Source of the DNA: Desulfobacterales bacterium
GTDB lineage: Bacteria; Desulfobacterota; Desulfobacteria; Desulfobacterales; JANQIE01
Reading direction: 5' to 3'
DNA length: 60,750 bases
Assembly (NCBI GenBank): GCA_028282295.1
Contig: JANQIE010000260.1
Location: 1 to 60,750 of the forward strand
A program made the position numbers and the translations under genes. Positions 1-8,843 of this stretch are shown here, piece by piece. Position 1 is the first letter of the stretch, and every line of letters begins with the position of its first letter. The notes under the pieces were generated by a model. That model had not been told where the DNA came from, ran no database searches, and was given only the letters and a program-made list of their open reading frames with translations.

Positions 1-103
1 GCATTTTTTAAACCGCAGGCATAGCAGGCTATGTCGAGGATTTTAAAAATGCGAGAACGCCGCCAGGGGCCAAAAGATGCTATTTCCGGATGGGCACTAA
101 CTA
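1..103. repeat. Family A palindromic repeat, right part, cut by window edge
   Basis: This stretch matches the central and right part of the complete copy at 24434-24586. It has the centre with ATTTTAAAAATGCG and the right arm CAAAAGATGCTATTTCCGGATGGGCAC. The left arm lies before the window. It sits just downstream of the relA/spoT stop codon, the 3'-end position that recurs for this family. No coding potential is claimed. Confidence 0.75.
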
Positions 104-176
104 AGAATGACGAATTGCAAAACAGGGTGCGCGTTTGTCTTGTTTTTCAATATTCACCATTCTTAATGCGTGCTTC

Positions 177-2321
177 CTATCGCCGCAACCGGTGCACCTC
201 TTGCACCAAATTAATTTTCTTGATGGCTGTCAGGGTCTCGTTCAATTGGTCCGTATCAGCCACGACAATGGTGAAATAACTGTCGACGACCTTGCTTTCG
301 CGGGTCGTGGTTTCCGCACTCAGAATGTTGGCGCCCTTCTGGCTGATCGTTGAAGCGATATCGGCCAGTAATCCCACCCGATCATATGAGCGTACCCGGA
401 TTTTCACCGGATAACTCTCCTTGGTTTCACGATTCCAATCTACATCGATCTGCCGCTCGGGGTTCATTTTCAAGGCGTTGACGCAATTGGAGCGATGGAC
501 GGTGACACCGTAGCCCCGGGTGATATAGCCCGTAATCGCATCGCCGGGCACCGGCTGGCAGCATTTGCCGAACCGGACCAGAATGTCATCGATACCTTTG
601 ACCATCACACCGGCCTTGGGGCGTTTTTTCCGCACCTGACCGACAATTTTGGTAAAGATCGACTCCTTGTTTTCTTCCTCACCCGCCTTGGCCGCAAAAC
701 GCCGGATGATTTGCAGCGGCGTGATTTTGCCATAACCGATGCTGGCGATCAGGTCCTCGGCGGTTTTAAAGCCGAATTCGGCAACAATTTCGCCGACCTC
801 ATCCGATTTTAAGAACGTATTGAAATTCATGCGATACTTGCGAAAGGCCTTCTCGCACATCTCGCGGCCCAGCGACAAACTGCGTTCTTTATCCTGGGTT
901 TTAATCCACTGCCGAATGCGTGACCGCGCCTTGACGGTTTTGACAAAATTGAGCCAGTCTTTGCTCGGATTGTGATTTTTAGAGGTGATGATTTCAACGA
1001 TATCGCCGGTCACCAATTCGTATTTAAGCGGCACCATGCGACCGTTGACCTTGGCGCCGGTGCACTGGTTGCCGACCTCGGTGTGGATCATAAATGCAAA
1101 ATCGACCGGCGTGGCGCCCTTGGGCAGCGACTTGATTTCGCCCTGTGGGGTAAACACATAGACTTCATCCGGGAACAGGTCGATCCGCACGTTTTCCATG
1201 AATTCGTCCGGATCATGAAAGTTCTCCTGATTTTCGACCAGGTTTTGAATCCAGGCATAGGTGCTGGATACGTTTTCATCGACTTGACGCCCTTCTTTGT
1301 AACTCCAGTGGGCGGCAATACCGGATTGGGCCACACGGTCCATCTCTTTGGTGCGAATCTGGATTTCGACCCGTTCCCCCATTGGACCGATGACCGTGGT
1401 GTGCAGGGACTGATACATATTCGGCTTGGGCACGCCGATATAGTCCTTGAACTTTTTGGCAATCGGTTTCCACATGGAGTGGATGATGCCCAGCACTTCA
1501 TAACATTGCGGAATCGTATCGAGTATGATCCGAAACGCGATGATATCGTAGACCTCCTCGAATGCCAGGTTTTGCTGCAGCATTTTCTGGTAGATGCTGT
1601 AGTTGCTTTTGTAGCGGCCGATAACCTCGCATTCCAGGCCCTCCGCGATCATTTTCTCTTCGATCAGGGCCTTGACTTTTTTGATGAACTTGTCGCGCTC
1701 GGTTTTGTTTTTGGCGACCAACCCGATAATTTTTTCATAACTTTCAGTATTGATATAGCGAAAGGCGCCTTCTTCCAGTTCGCTCTTGATCCAGTAAATT
1801 CCCAATCGTGCTGCAATGGCCGCATAAATATCCAGGGTTTCCTGGGCGATCACTTTCTGCTTGCGCGGAACATGAAACTGAAGCGTGCGCATGTTATGCA
1901 GACGATCGGCCAGTTTTATCAGAATGACGCGGATATCATCGGCCATGGCCAGAATCATCTGGCGGATATTCTCCGCTTGCCGCGCCTGGGCGCTGCTGAC
2001 CGGCATGGCGCTGAGCTTGGTCACCCCCATGACGATGTGACGCACCTCCGGTCCGAATATCGATTCGATTTCTTCGGCCGAGGCATGGGTGTCTTCGACC
2101 ACATCGTGCAGCAAACCGGCGGCAATGCTGACCGGATCGAGTTTCATATCCGCCAGGATCCCGGCAACCTCCAGAGGGTGCGACAGGTAAGGCTCCCCGG
2201 ACAAGCGAACCTGGCCGTCATGGACCCGGGCCGAATAGACATAGGCGCGTTCAATGATATCCGCGTTGTCGCCGGCAAAATACTCGGCCACTTTGTCCAT
2301 TATGTCGTTTATGCGAATCAT
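177..2321 (-). CDS. Bifunctional (p)ppGpp synthetase/hydrolase, RelA/SpoT family
   Basis: A 714-residue stringent-response enzyme that makes and degrades (p)ppGpp in the cytosol. The HD hydrolase domain is visible with HDVVEDT near residue 72. It is followed by the synthetase domain (YDIIAFR, YQSLHTT, EIQIRT), a TGS domain (VYVFTPQGEIKSLPKGATP), the Cys-rich segment GKCCQPVPGD and a C-terminal ACT domain (DRVGLLADIAS). The intact HD signature suggests both activities. I chose the ATG at 2321 (MIRINDIM), which fits the family N-terminus and leaves 8 bp after proS; the frame stays open upstream to 2387 but would overlap proS. It is the last gene of ispG-proS-relA/spoT. Naming it relA, spoT or rel is arbitrary in this phylum. 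Confidence 0.95.
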   Translation of the reverse strand: MIRINDIMDKVAEYFAGDNADIIERAYVYSARVHDGQVRLSGEPYLSHPLEVAGILADMKLDPVSIAAGLLHDVVEDTHASAEEIESIFGPEVRHIVMGVTKLSAMPVSSAQARQAENIRQMILAMADDIRVILIKLADRLHNMRTLQFHVPRKQKVIAQETLDIYAAIAARLGIYWIKSELEEGAFRYINTESYEKIIGLVAKNKTERDKFIKKVKALIEEKMIAEGLECEVIGRYKSNYSIYQKMLQQNLAFEEVYDIIAFRIILDTIPQCYEVLGIIHSMWKPIAKKFKDYIGVPKPNMYQSLHTTVIGPMGERVEIQIRTKEMDRVAQSGIAAHWSYKEGRQVDENVSSTYAWIQNLVENQENFHDPDEFMENVRIDLFPDEVYVFTPQGEIKSLPKGATPVDFAFMIHTEVGNQCTGAKVNGRMVPLKYELVTGDIVEIITSKNHNPSKDWLNFVKTVKARSRIRQWIKTQDKERSLSLGREMCEKAFRKYRMNFNTFLKSDEVGEIVAEFGFKTAEDLIASIGYGKITPLQIIRRFAAKAGEEENKESIFTKIVGQVRKKRPKAGVMVKGIDDILVRFGKCCQPVPGDAITGYITRGYGVTVHRSNCVNALKMNPERQIDVDWNRETKESYPVKIRVRSYDRVGLLADIASTISQKGANILSAETTTRESKVVDSYFTIVVADTDQLNETLTAIKKINLVQEVHRLRR

Positions 2322-2329
2322 TTTGACGG

Positions 2330-3850
2330 TTAGTAGGCTTTGGCGTAGACCACCCGTTTCGCGCTCGGTTGGCCACAATAGACACACACACCCGGCTCAT
2401 CGGGGCTGTCCAGTGGAATACAACGGATCGTCACCGTTAAATCGTTTTTAACTTCGGCCTCACAAGCGTCTTTGCCGCACCAATGAGCCAGGGCAAACCC
2501 GCCGTGAATTTCGGGTTTGTCGGTATTTGCCGGGGTAAAGTAATCAATAAATGTTTGCCGGTCATCGATTTGGGTAGTGTGCTGCTGTTGAAAAGCCTTG
2601 GCCCGGTCGAACAGGTTTTGCTGGATTTCGTCGAGCAAGGATGCGATCCCGGCGACAAATTCATCGCGCGCCATGGCGGTTTTGTCCCGGTGACCTTTAT
2701 CGCGACGTCCCACAAACACGGCGTTGTTAGCCATATCCCGCGGTCCGATCTCCACCCGCAAGGGGATCCCTTTTTTAATCCAGTCCCAGCCGCGGGCGCC
2801 GCCAATATCCCGTGTATCAATTTGCACCCGAACCGGTTGATGGTGAAAATGCTGCGCCCGCAATTCGCGCGCCAGTGATTCCGTGTACGCCATCACCGCA
2901 TCCCGGTCCTTGTCCTTGCGGATGATTGGCAGCAAAACGATTTGGGACGAGGCGACCCGGGGCGGCAGGATGATGCCGTCATCATCGCCGTGGGTCATGA
3001 TCACCCCGCCGATCAGCCGGGTGGAACTCCCCCAGGACGTTGTCCAGGCGAATTCTTCCTTTTCGGCGGCATTTTGGAATTTAATCTGCGAGGCCCGCGC
3101 GAAGTTTTGACCCAGAAAATGGGAGGTACCGGCCTGCAGAGCCTTGCGGTCCTGCATCATGGCTTCAATGCACAGGGTGTCCACCGCGCCCGGAAAACGC
3201 TCCGTCGGCGTTTTGCGGCCCTTGATGACCGGCATGGCCAGATATTGCTCGGCCATTTGGGCGTAGACATCGAGCATCATGTGGGTCCGTTCGATCGCTT
3301 CGGCTTGCGTGGCATGGGCGGTGTGACCCTCCTGCCACAAAAACTCGCTGGTCCGCAAAAACAACCGGGTGCGCATCTCCCAGCGAACCACATTGGCCCA
3401 CTGGTTAATCAAAAGCGGCAGATCGCGGTAACTGCTCACCCATTTGGCAAACGAATCACCGATAATGGTTTCGGACGTCGGCCGCACGATCAACGGTTCA
3501 GTCAGTTGTCCTGCCGGCACCAGTCCCCCGTCGGGCCCTTTCTCCAAACGGTGATGGGACACCACGGCGCACTCCTTGGCAAACCCTTCCACATGTTCAG
3601 CTTCCTTCTCCAAAAAGTTCAACGGAATGAACAGCGGAAAATAGGCGTTCTGGACCCCGGTCGTTTTGAACATGGCATCCATCGAACGCATGATGTTTTC
3701 CCACAGCGCATAGCCCCATGGTTTGATCACCATGCAGCCGCGTACCGGTGAGCGTTCAGCCAGATCCGAGGCTTTGATAACTTGCTGGTACCATTCAGGG
3801 TAGTCTTCGTTGCGGGTCGGTGTGATCGCGGTTTTGGCCTGGTTGCCCAT
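2330..3850 (-). CDS. proS: Prolyl-tRNA synthetase, short type 3
   Basis: A 506-residue class II aminoacyl-tRNA synthetase that charges tRNA-Pro. Class II motifs are visible (VRPTSETII, then VRWEMRTRLFLRTSEFLWQE), as is GTSHFLGQNFA. The C-terminal part carries CVYCGQ and the protein ends in tyrosine (VVYAKAY), as expected of the short archaeal/eukaryal-like ProS that lacks the bacterial editing insertion. The start is the ATG at 3850, preceded by AAAGGA at good spacing. The frame stays open to 3883 without a better ribosome site. It lies 8 bp before relA/spoT and downstream of ispG, from which a family B repeat separates it. Confidence 0.95.
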   Translation of the reverse strand: MGNQAKTAITPTRNEDYPEWYQQVIKASDLAERSPVRGCMVIKPWGYALWENIMRSMDAMFKTTGVQNAYFPLFIPLNFLEKEAEHVEGFAKECAVVSHHRLEKGPDGGLVPAGQLTEPLIVRPTSETIIGDSFAKWVSSYRDLPLLINQWANVVRWEMRTRLFLRTSEFLWQEGHTAHATQAEAIERTHMMLDVYAQMAEQYLAMPVIKGRKTPTERFPGAVDTLCIEAMMQDRKALQAGTSHFLGQNFARASQIKFQNAAEKEEFAWTTSWGSSTRLIGGVIMTHGDDDGIILPPRVASSQIVLLPIIRKDKDRDAVMAYTESLARELRAQHFHHQPVRVQIDTRDIGGARGWDWIKKGIPLRVEIGPRDMANNAVFVGRRDKGHRDKTAMARDEFVAGIASLLDEIQQNLFDRAKAFQQQHTTQIDDRQTFIDYFTPANTDKPEIHGGFALAHWCGKDACEAEVKNDLTVTIRCIPLDSPDEPGVCVYCGQPSAKRVVYAKAY

Positions 3851-4016
3851 AGTCTGTCCTTTTCTATCCTTAAATATAATCAAGATTCAGCGGTTATGAT
3901 TTGTAAAAACCGTTACATTCCATAAATCCCGGCTTCACGCAAATAAAAACGATGAGACCGGAGGCCTGATATTTCGTTGCCAGCGTACCCTGGATGTGAT
4001 TTGAGCGTATCATCCC

Positions 4017-4190
4017 TTAGGGCTCGCGCAAAAATAATTTCCCATTTTATGCATCCGGGCTTCGGGTCATCTTGGCCCGATCTTCGGTCCCAAAATCCTC
4101 GCCATAGCTTGTTTGGCACCTCAGATCGAACCAACCTAACCTAAATCCGAGCGCATAAAATGTGAAATTATTTTTGCGCGAGCCCTTAAA
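4017..4190. repeat. Family B palindromic element with 36-bp inverted ends
   Basis: The left arm (4017-4052, TTAGGGCTCGCGCAAAAATA onward) and right arm (4153-4190, ending TTGCGCGAGCCCTTAAA) are near-perfect inverted copies flanking about 100 bp. The 335-bp gap between ispG and proS (3851-4185) holds this element and nothing else recognised. The right end runs into ispG and contains its TAA stop (4186-4188). The form resembles a miniature non-autonomous element. Related pieces lie at 8579-8651, 30071-30112 and 29432-29446. Confidence 0.8.
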
Positions 4191-5265
4191 CTTTGGTTGC
4201 GGCAAAGCGGTCGACTTCTTCCAAAAGAACTTTAATCAACTGTTCCTGGGGAAAACGCCTTACAACCTTTCCCTTTTTGAAAAGAATGCCGGTACCGTCA
4301 CAACCGGCGATGCCGATGTCCGCCTCCCGTGCTTCACCCGGCCCATTGACCACGCATCCCATGATGGCGACTTTGACCGGTGTTGATTTCGCAAGCAGCG
4401 CTTTTTCTACCTGTTCTACAATATCGAACAGCTCAAGGCTGCAACGGCCGCAGGTCGGACAGGCAATGATCTCGGGGCCATGCTGCCGCAACCCGAGCGC
4501 TTTGAGAATTTCAAAGCCCACCCGGACCTCTTCCACCGGATCGCGCGTCAGCGACACGCGTAATGTGTCACCGATGCCCTCGGCCAGGAGCATGCCGATC
4601 CCCAGGGCCGATTTGACAATCCCCGGAAAAAGCGCCCCGGCCTCGGTGACGCCCACATGCAAGGGGTAATCGGTGCTCGCCGCCAGCAAGCGGTACGCCT
4701 CGACAGTGCGCGGTACATCCGATGCCTTGATGGAAATTTTGATCGCGTGAAAATCCAAATCCTGCAGCAGTTTGACATGCCCCAGGGCGCTGGCGGTCAT
4801 CGCCCGGGCCGTGGCGCCGCCATACTGCTTCAACAGTTTTTTTTCAAGAGAACCCGCGTTGACGCCAATACGGATCGGAACGCCATTCGCCTTGGCGCAA
4901 TCGACCACGGCCTTGACCTTCGCCTTGCCGCCGATATTGCCGGGGTTGATGCGCAAGCCGTCGGCCCCGGCATCCGCCGCAGCTAATGCCAACTTGTAAT
5001 CAAAATGGATATCCGCGATCAGCGGGATACGGATCTGTTTTTTAATCGCCACGATTGCCCGGGCCGCCTCTTGATCCGGCACCGCCACCCGGATAATTTC
5101 ACAACCGGCCGCTTCAAGCCGGCTGATCTGCGCAACGGTGGCGTCGATGTCCTGCGTGGCCGTGTTGGTCATGGATTGGACGCTAACCGGCGCGTTGCCG
5201 CCCACCGCCACCGGGCCGATATGGATTTGCCGTGAGGCGCGTCTTGGAAGGTTGAATGTGGTCAT
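4186..5265 (-). CDS. ispG: 4-hydroxy-3-methylbut-2-enyl-diphosphate synthase
   Basis: A 359-residue iron-sulfur enzyme of the MEP isoprenoid pathway that converts MEcPP to HMBPP. The N-terminal TIM-barrel part shows VSVQSMTNT and ADIHFDYKLAL. The C-terminal part carries the cluster cysteines in CPTCGRC and MGCVVNGPGEA. Length matches the short bacterial form. The start is the ATG at 5265 (MTTFNLPRR); the frame is open to 5340 but the added residues look unrelated. The TAA stop lies inside the right arm of the family B repeat at 4017-4190. It begins the ispG-proS-relA/spoT run. The 267 bp upstream are AT-rich and hold the divergent start of the next gene. Confidence 0.95.
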   Translation of the reverse strand: MTTFNLPRRASRQIHIGPVAVGGNAPVSVQSMTNTATQDIDATVAQISRLEAAGCEIIRVAVPDQEAARAIVAIKKQIRIPLIADIHFDYKLALAAADAGADGLRINPGNIGGKAKVKAVVDCAKANGVPIRIGVNAGSLEKKLLKQYGGATARAMTASALGHVKLLQDLDFHAIKISIKASDVPRTVEAYRLLAASTDYPLHVGVTEAGALFPGIVKSALGIGMLLAEGIGDTLRVSLTRDPVEEVRVGFEILKALGLRQHGPEIIACPTCGRCSLELFDIVEQVEKALLAKSTPVKVAIMGCVVNGPGEAREADIGIAGCDGTGILFKKGKVVRRFPQEQLIKVLLEEVDRFAATKV

Positions 5266-5532
5266 TTTAGTGTATTTAATCAAAAGAGCCCGATGTCTGC
5301 CGGACCTGTAGCGCTTTGGTCGGCAAGCCCCCCAATTCAAGGTATTTTCGCCGACAATGTCTCAAAATTATTACCAAAGCGCCCTGAATTCTTCAACCGT
5401 AATTGAACCACGGCGCCCACCGGTTCGATTATTTTTTGTTTTTTTCAAAAAAATCGGCTATGATTTTTGATTGCAGCTACCTCGCAAAACGGCCGATTAA
5501 AGATCTAAATATCATGTACATGGAATTTGGTG

Positions 5533-5967
5533 ATGAGTAAAACAGCAACAGGCGATTTTAGTGCGAAGCATGCCCCCCATGCGGTCGCCAACCCCACCGT
5601 CAGAAAAAACATCCTTTCCCGTGCACGCGACAAGACCCTGCCGTGCGCCGTAGCCTTCGACATCGCCCTGCAATGCGGCGTTTCGCCCGAGCAAGTCGGA
5701 CGCGACGTTGACTTGGCCCGGATCCGGTTGATCAAATGCCAATTGGGCCTGTTCGGCTATCAACCCAACAAGAAAATCGTTACCGCCGCCGCAACCATCG
5801 ATGAGCAAATCAGACAAGCGGTTGAAGCCGAAGCCACACAAGGCCGCTTGAGCTGCGCGGCGGTTTGGCGGATCGCCCGGCACCAGGGGGTTCGTAAAAT
5901 GACGGTCAGCAGTGTTTGCGAAGCCCTGCAAGTCAAAATAAAACCATGCCAACTGGGAGCCTTCTGA
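5533..5967 (+). CDS. Small protein of two CQLG-ending HTH-like modules
   Basis: A 144-residue protein I cannot assign to a named family. It contains an internal duplication. Module 1 runs from LPCAVAFDIA through a VSPEQVG turn to IKCQLGLFGY (roughly residues 36-77, written IRLIKCQLG). Module 2 runs from LSCAAVWRIA to IKPCQLGAF at the C-terminus. Each has a helical half with a conserved Cys and an ending CQLG. The spacing suggests tandem helix-turn-helix-like domains, possibly metal-binding through the cysteines. I chose the ATG at 5533; a TTG at 5527 is also open. The TGA stop overlaps the ATG of the next gene (TGATG), so the pair is probably translationally coupled. Confidence 0.75.
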   Translation: MSKTATGDFSAKHAPHAVANPTVRKNILSRARDKTLPCAVAFDIALQCGVSPEQVGRDVDLARIRLIKCQLGLFGYQPNKKIVTAAATIDEQIRQAVEAEATQGRLSCAAVWRIARHQGVRKMTVSSVCEALQVKIKPCQLGAF

Positions 5968-7406
5968 TGATTGCCGGTCGCGTGGGCCATAGACATTTGT
6001 CACGCCGGCGGTTTGCCCGGCTGTGGGTGCTGATGTGCGGTCTCGCCGTCATGATCTGGGGATGCCAGGAAGCCTCTCCCCCGGCGCCTCTGGAAAAAAT
6101 CCTGAAAGCCAACCAAATAACGGTCATTACGGAAAACAACCCCTATTGCTTCTATCTGTATCGCGACCAACCCATGGGCTTCGAGTATGAATTGGCCAAA
6201 ACCTTTGCCGATTACCTGGGGGTGCGGTTGAAAGTCAAGGTCGTCGATTCCTGGGATGCCATGATAGCCGCCCTGAACAACGGTGAAGGCGATTTTATCG
6301 CCGCCAGTATCGCGCCCACCTACAAACGCCGCCAACAAGTCGCTTTTTCCGAAGGGTACTTAAAAATCCGCCAACGCATCATCGTCCATCGCAACAACGT
6401 CCAGGTTAACTGGATCGAGGACCTGGCCGGCCATGAAGTGCACGTCCGCAAGGGCTCGGCTTACCAGGAGCGCCTGGAGGAATTGCAGCACGAAGGGGTT
6501 AAACTGACCCTGAAACTGCACACCGAAACCCCTGAGGAAATGCTGATCCGCCAAATCGTGGAAGGCAAAATCGCAGTCACCGTAGCCGACAGTCACATCG
6601 CCAGACTGAATCAAATTTACTACCCGCAGATTTTCATCGGCGGGCCAGTGGCGAGCGAGCAGTCATTGGCCTGGGCTACCAAGCCCGAAGCTGAAATACT
6701 TCGCGAGCACATCAACCGGTTTTTCAAAACAATCGCAAACAACGGCCAGTTCGATGAGATCCACGCACGTTACTATCCTGAAATGGATGAATTCGACTAC
6801 GTTGATTTGCGGGCCTACCACCGCAGGCTGAAAACAAGACTGCCTAAATACAAGGAGATTATCCGTGCCGCCGCCGATGATCACGGCTTTGACTGGCGCT
6901 TGATCGCAGCGCAAATGTATCAGGAGTCCCACTTTAACTCGCGAGCACGCAGTCACGCCGGGGCGTACGGTCTGATGCAGCTAACACGCCGCACCGCGCG
7001 CAGCCTGGGCGTAAAGAAAATTTACAACCCCACCCAGAATATTCGTGCCGGTGTCAAACACTTGAAGTACTTGTACGATTACTTTGACGAAGCGACGGGC
7101 GATGATCGCCTCTTTTTATCACTGGCCGCCTACAACATCGGCCAGGGCCATTTAAACGATGCGCGCCGGCTGGCCCGTGAAATGGATCTGGATCCAAACA
7201 AATGGTCTTCCCTGCTTAAAACCCTGCCGCTATTAAGCTATAAAAATTACTACGCCAAAACCGAATACGGCTACGCCCGCGGTACGGAACCGATCGAGTA
7301 TTTAAAACAAATCATGATTTACTACGATATCCTCAAACGCCAGGGGATCGAATATAAGAACGTCGATTACTACGAAAAAAATCCCTGGCAGTTCAGCGGC
7401 CTCTAA
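5967..7406 (+). CDS. MltF-like membrane-bound lytic murein transglycosylase (SBP3 + SLT)
   Basis: A 479-residue lipoprotein with the MltF architecture. The signal sequence ends in a lipobox-like VMIWGC (Cys33). An amino-acid-binding-like domain (SBP_bac_3, about 40-280) is followed by a soluble lytic transglycosylase domain with catalytic Glu320 in QESHF, then GAYGLMQL and LAAYNIGQG. It should cleave peptidoglycan glycan strands from the periplasm, with the N-terminal domain as the probable regulator. The start at 5967 overlaps the upstream stop by one base and has GGGAG at good spacing; the frame is open back to 5916. The linked CQLG protein is unexpected and may point to a shared control. 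Confidence 0.9.
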   Translation: MIAGRVGHRHLSRRRFARLWVLMCGLAVMIWGCQEASPPAPLEKILKANQITVITENNPYCFYLYRDQPMGFEYELAKTFADYLGVRLKVKVVDSWDAMIAALNNGEGDFIAASIAPTYKRRQQVAFSEGYLKIRQRIIVHRNNVQVNWIEDLAGHEVHVRKGSAYQERLEELQHEGVKLTLKLHTETPEEMLIRQIVEGKIAVTVADSHIARLNQIYYPQIFIGGPVASEQSLAWATKPEAEILREHINRFFKTIANNGQFDEIHARYYPEMDEFDYVDLRAYHRRLKTRLPKYKEIIRAAADDHGFDWRLIAAQMYQESHFNSRARSHAGAYGLMQLTRRTARSLGVKKIYNPTQNIRAGVKHLKYLYDYFDEATGDDRLFLSLAAYNIGQGHLNDARRLAREMDLDPNKWSSLLKTLPLLSYKNYYAKTEYGYARGTEPIEYLKQIMIYYDILKRQGIEYKNVDYYEKNPWQFSGL

Positions 7407-7466
7407 CACCCAACCCAAACACATTAAAAACCGTTAGCCTTTTTAACCGAAACTGGAACTGCTACG

Positions 7467-7862
7467 ATGGACGAAAACCTGATCGAAAGAATAGAACTGG
7501 AAAATGGATTGACTCTGGAATTGATCGACCAATCACGCCAAATTGCCGCGGATCGTTACAAAGTAGTGTTGCTGTCGCGCATCGAAGTTCAGATTGTCGC
7601 AAATTGGTTTGCGGGTGACGACGTGTTGATATCCAAGCTGAACGATATGACCGCCCGATTGGGGACCGCCGTGGTCTTTGAAAAAACGAACGCCCGTTTT
7701 TTTGTCGAAGCCGAAAACAAGGACCACGTATTGCGCCAAATGCAGACTCTGGTCAAGCAAAGTCTGCAACCCTATTACGCCCACCCCGATTTTGCCCGCA
7801 ATTTTATTTTAAAAAAATATGCCGATTCGCAAAAGGCCGGCACACCTCAAGCCTCTATTTGA
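7467..7862 (+). CDS. Conserved-looking hypothetical protein, 131 aa
   Basis: I do not recognise this protein. It has no signal peptide, no membrane segment and no cysteines. It opens with an acidic stretch (MDENLIERIELENG), has a central alternating hydrophobic pattern (YKVVLLSRIEVQIVANWF) suggesting a beta-rich fold, and a lysine-rich tail. It lies 60 bp after the transglycosylase gene on the same strand and may be co-transcribed. Codon use looks like that of its neighbours, so it is probably a genuine gene. Confidence 0.65.
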   Translation: MDENLIERIELENGLTLELIDQSRQIAADRYKVVLLSRIEVQIVANWFAGDDVLISKLNDMTARLGTAVVFEKTNARFFVEAENKDHVLRQMQTLVKQSLQPYYAHPDFARNFILKKYADSQKAGTPQASI

Positions 7863-7951
7863 ATCCTCGAAATATCTTGATGTTCCCGCGGCTGCAAACT
7901 TGACACCCGCCTTGATCTCGCGCGAAACCTATCTATAATAAAGGATTATTC

Positions 7952-8575
7952 ATGTCTTATTGTATGAGACCCGCGTCTGGCGATGAGATGGAAGAGATCT
8001 TCAGAATCAGATATGTTTGCTACTTAAAATCCGGGCTGGTACGCCCTAACGTAATGCAAAAAGTGAGCGACTGCTTTGATGAGTTAAGTGCTTCCAAGGT
8101 CTATGTCGCAACACGCAAAGAAGTGATTGTCGGGACGATGCGATTGGTTTGCGACTCGCCATACAAATTGCCCAGTGATAATGAATTCCCGGACATTATC
8201 CAATCTCTCAGGCAAGAAGATCGTGTTTTGGCAGAGTTATGCAAATTTGCGATGTTAGGAGAGTCCAGCATACGCCTGTTTATTGATTTTATGCTATACA
8301 CGATCAAAGAAACGATCAGATGCAACTCCACCGACATGCTCGTCATGGCGGCAGGAAGTAATGTCCAGTTCTACATGAAATTGTTTCCATTCATTAACTT
8401 GAGCAGCATCTACTCATCCGCATACGACAAACATCTAAGCCTGTTGAAATGGGACTTAACGGTGTTGGATAAAAGATTAAAACAGGCATACATATACAAA
8501 AAATATCCCAAGGAGATGGAAAGGCTGTTTATGGCCCGGCACAATAGGCCAAACGGGCTGCCTGGTAACGGATAA
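7952..8575 (+). CDS. FeeM-like N-acyl amino acid synthase / GNAT-fold acyltransferase
   Basis: A 207-residue protein resembling the autoinducer-synthase-like branch of the GNAT superfamily (FeeM-type N-acyl amino acid synthases). Supporting features are IFRIRYVCY near the N-terminus, DCFDELS, VGTMRLVCDS, and LAELCKFAM in the place of the family's E-x-C/S-K-x-A strand. Such enzymes join an acyl chain from acyl-ACP to an amino-acid amine. No exosortase genes are near, so the substrate is unknown. A possible TTGATC/TATAAT pair lies at 7912-7939, but the AAGGA ribosome site at 7941-7945 would fall at the transcript start, so I do not list it as a promoter. A family B repeat begins four bases after the stop. 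Confidence 0.65.
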   Translation: MSYCMRPASGDEMEEIFRIRYVCYLKSGLVRPNVMQKVSDCFDELSASKVYVATRKEVIVGTMRLVCDSPYKLPSDNEFPDIIQSLRQEDRVLAELCKFAMLGESSIRLFIDFMLYTIKETIRCNSTDMLVMAAGSNVQFYMKLFPFINLSSIYSSAYDKHLSLLKWDLTVLDKRLKQAYIYKKYPKEMERLFMARHNRPNGLPGNG

Positions 8576-8578
8576 ATC

Positions 8579-8651
8579 CACAGATCGGGCCAAGATGACC
8601 TGAAAGCCGGGATGCATAAAATGTGAAATTATTTAGTCGCGAGCCCTAAAG
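8579..8651. repeat. Family B repeat, half element
   Basis: This copy is homologous to one arm plus adjoining interior of 4017-4190. It contains AGATCGGGCCAAGATGACC, then GCATAAAATGTGAAATTATT and GCGAGCCCTAAA at 8640-8651. It lies directly downstream of the acyltransferase stop. The rest of the 268-bp gap up to 8843 shows only a short hairpin (AGACC/GGTCT near 8694-8712). Confidence 0.75.
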
Positions 8652-8843
8652 TTCAACGCTGCGCCTGTCGAATAATAAACCATCGACTAACTGAAGACCC
8701 GGTCCTTCGGTCTATTGAAATAAGCCGTCCCTTTTGCCTGGTCAAGTCGGATTTTTAGCAACTTCAGCATGTTCCGCATATTGCTTCCCACCGAAGGGCT
8801 TGGTCGTCAGTTAAAAAATCATCGTATATGCGGAGGAAATCCA

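Noticed and set aside
972-2333. A 453-codon open frame on the plus strand opposite relA/spoT
   Set aside because: It is the exact antisense of a clearly identified gene, has no recognisable domain and lacks a ribosome site; such frames arise from codon bias.
2942-3751. A 269-codon plus-strand frame opposite proS
   Set aside because: It is antisense to a well-supported gene, is His/Gly-rich without motifs, and is explained as a shadow.
7900-7939. Sigma-70 promoter with TATAAT for the acyltransferase gene
   Set aside because: TTGATC-16-TATAAT is good on paper, but transcription would begin at or after the ribosome site, leaving no room for initiation.
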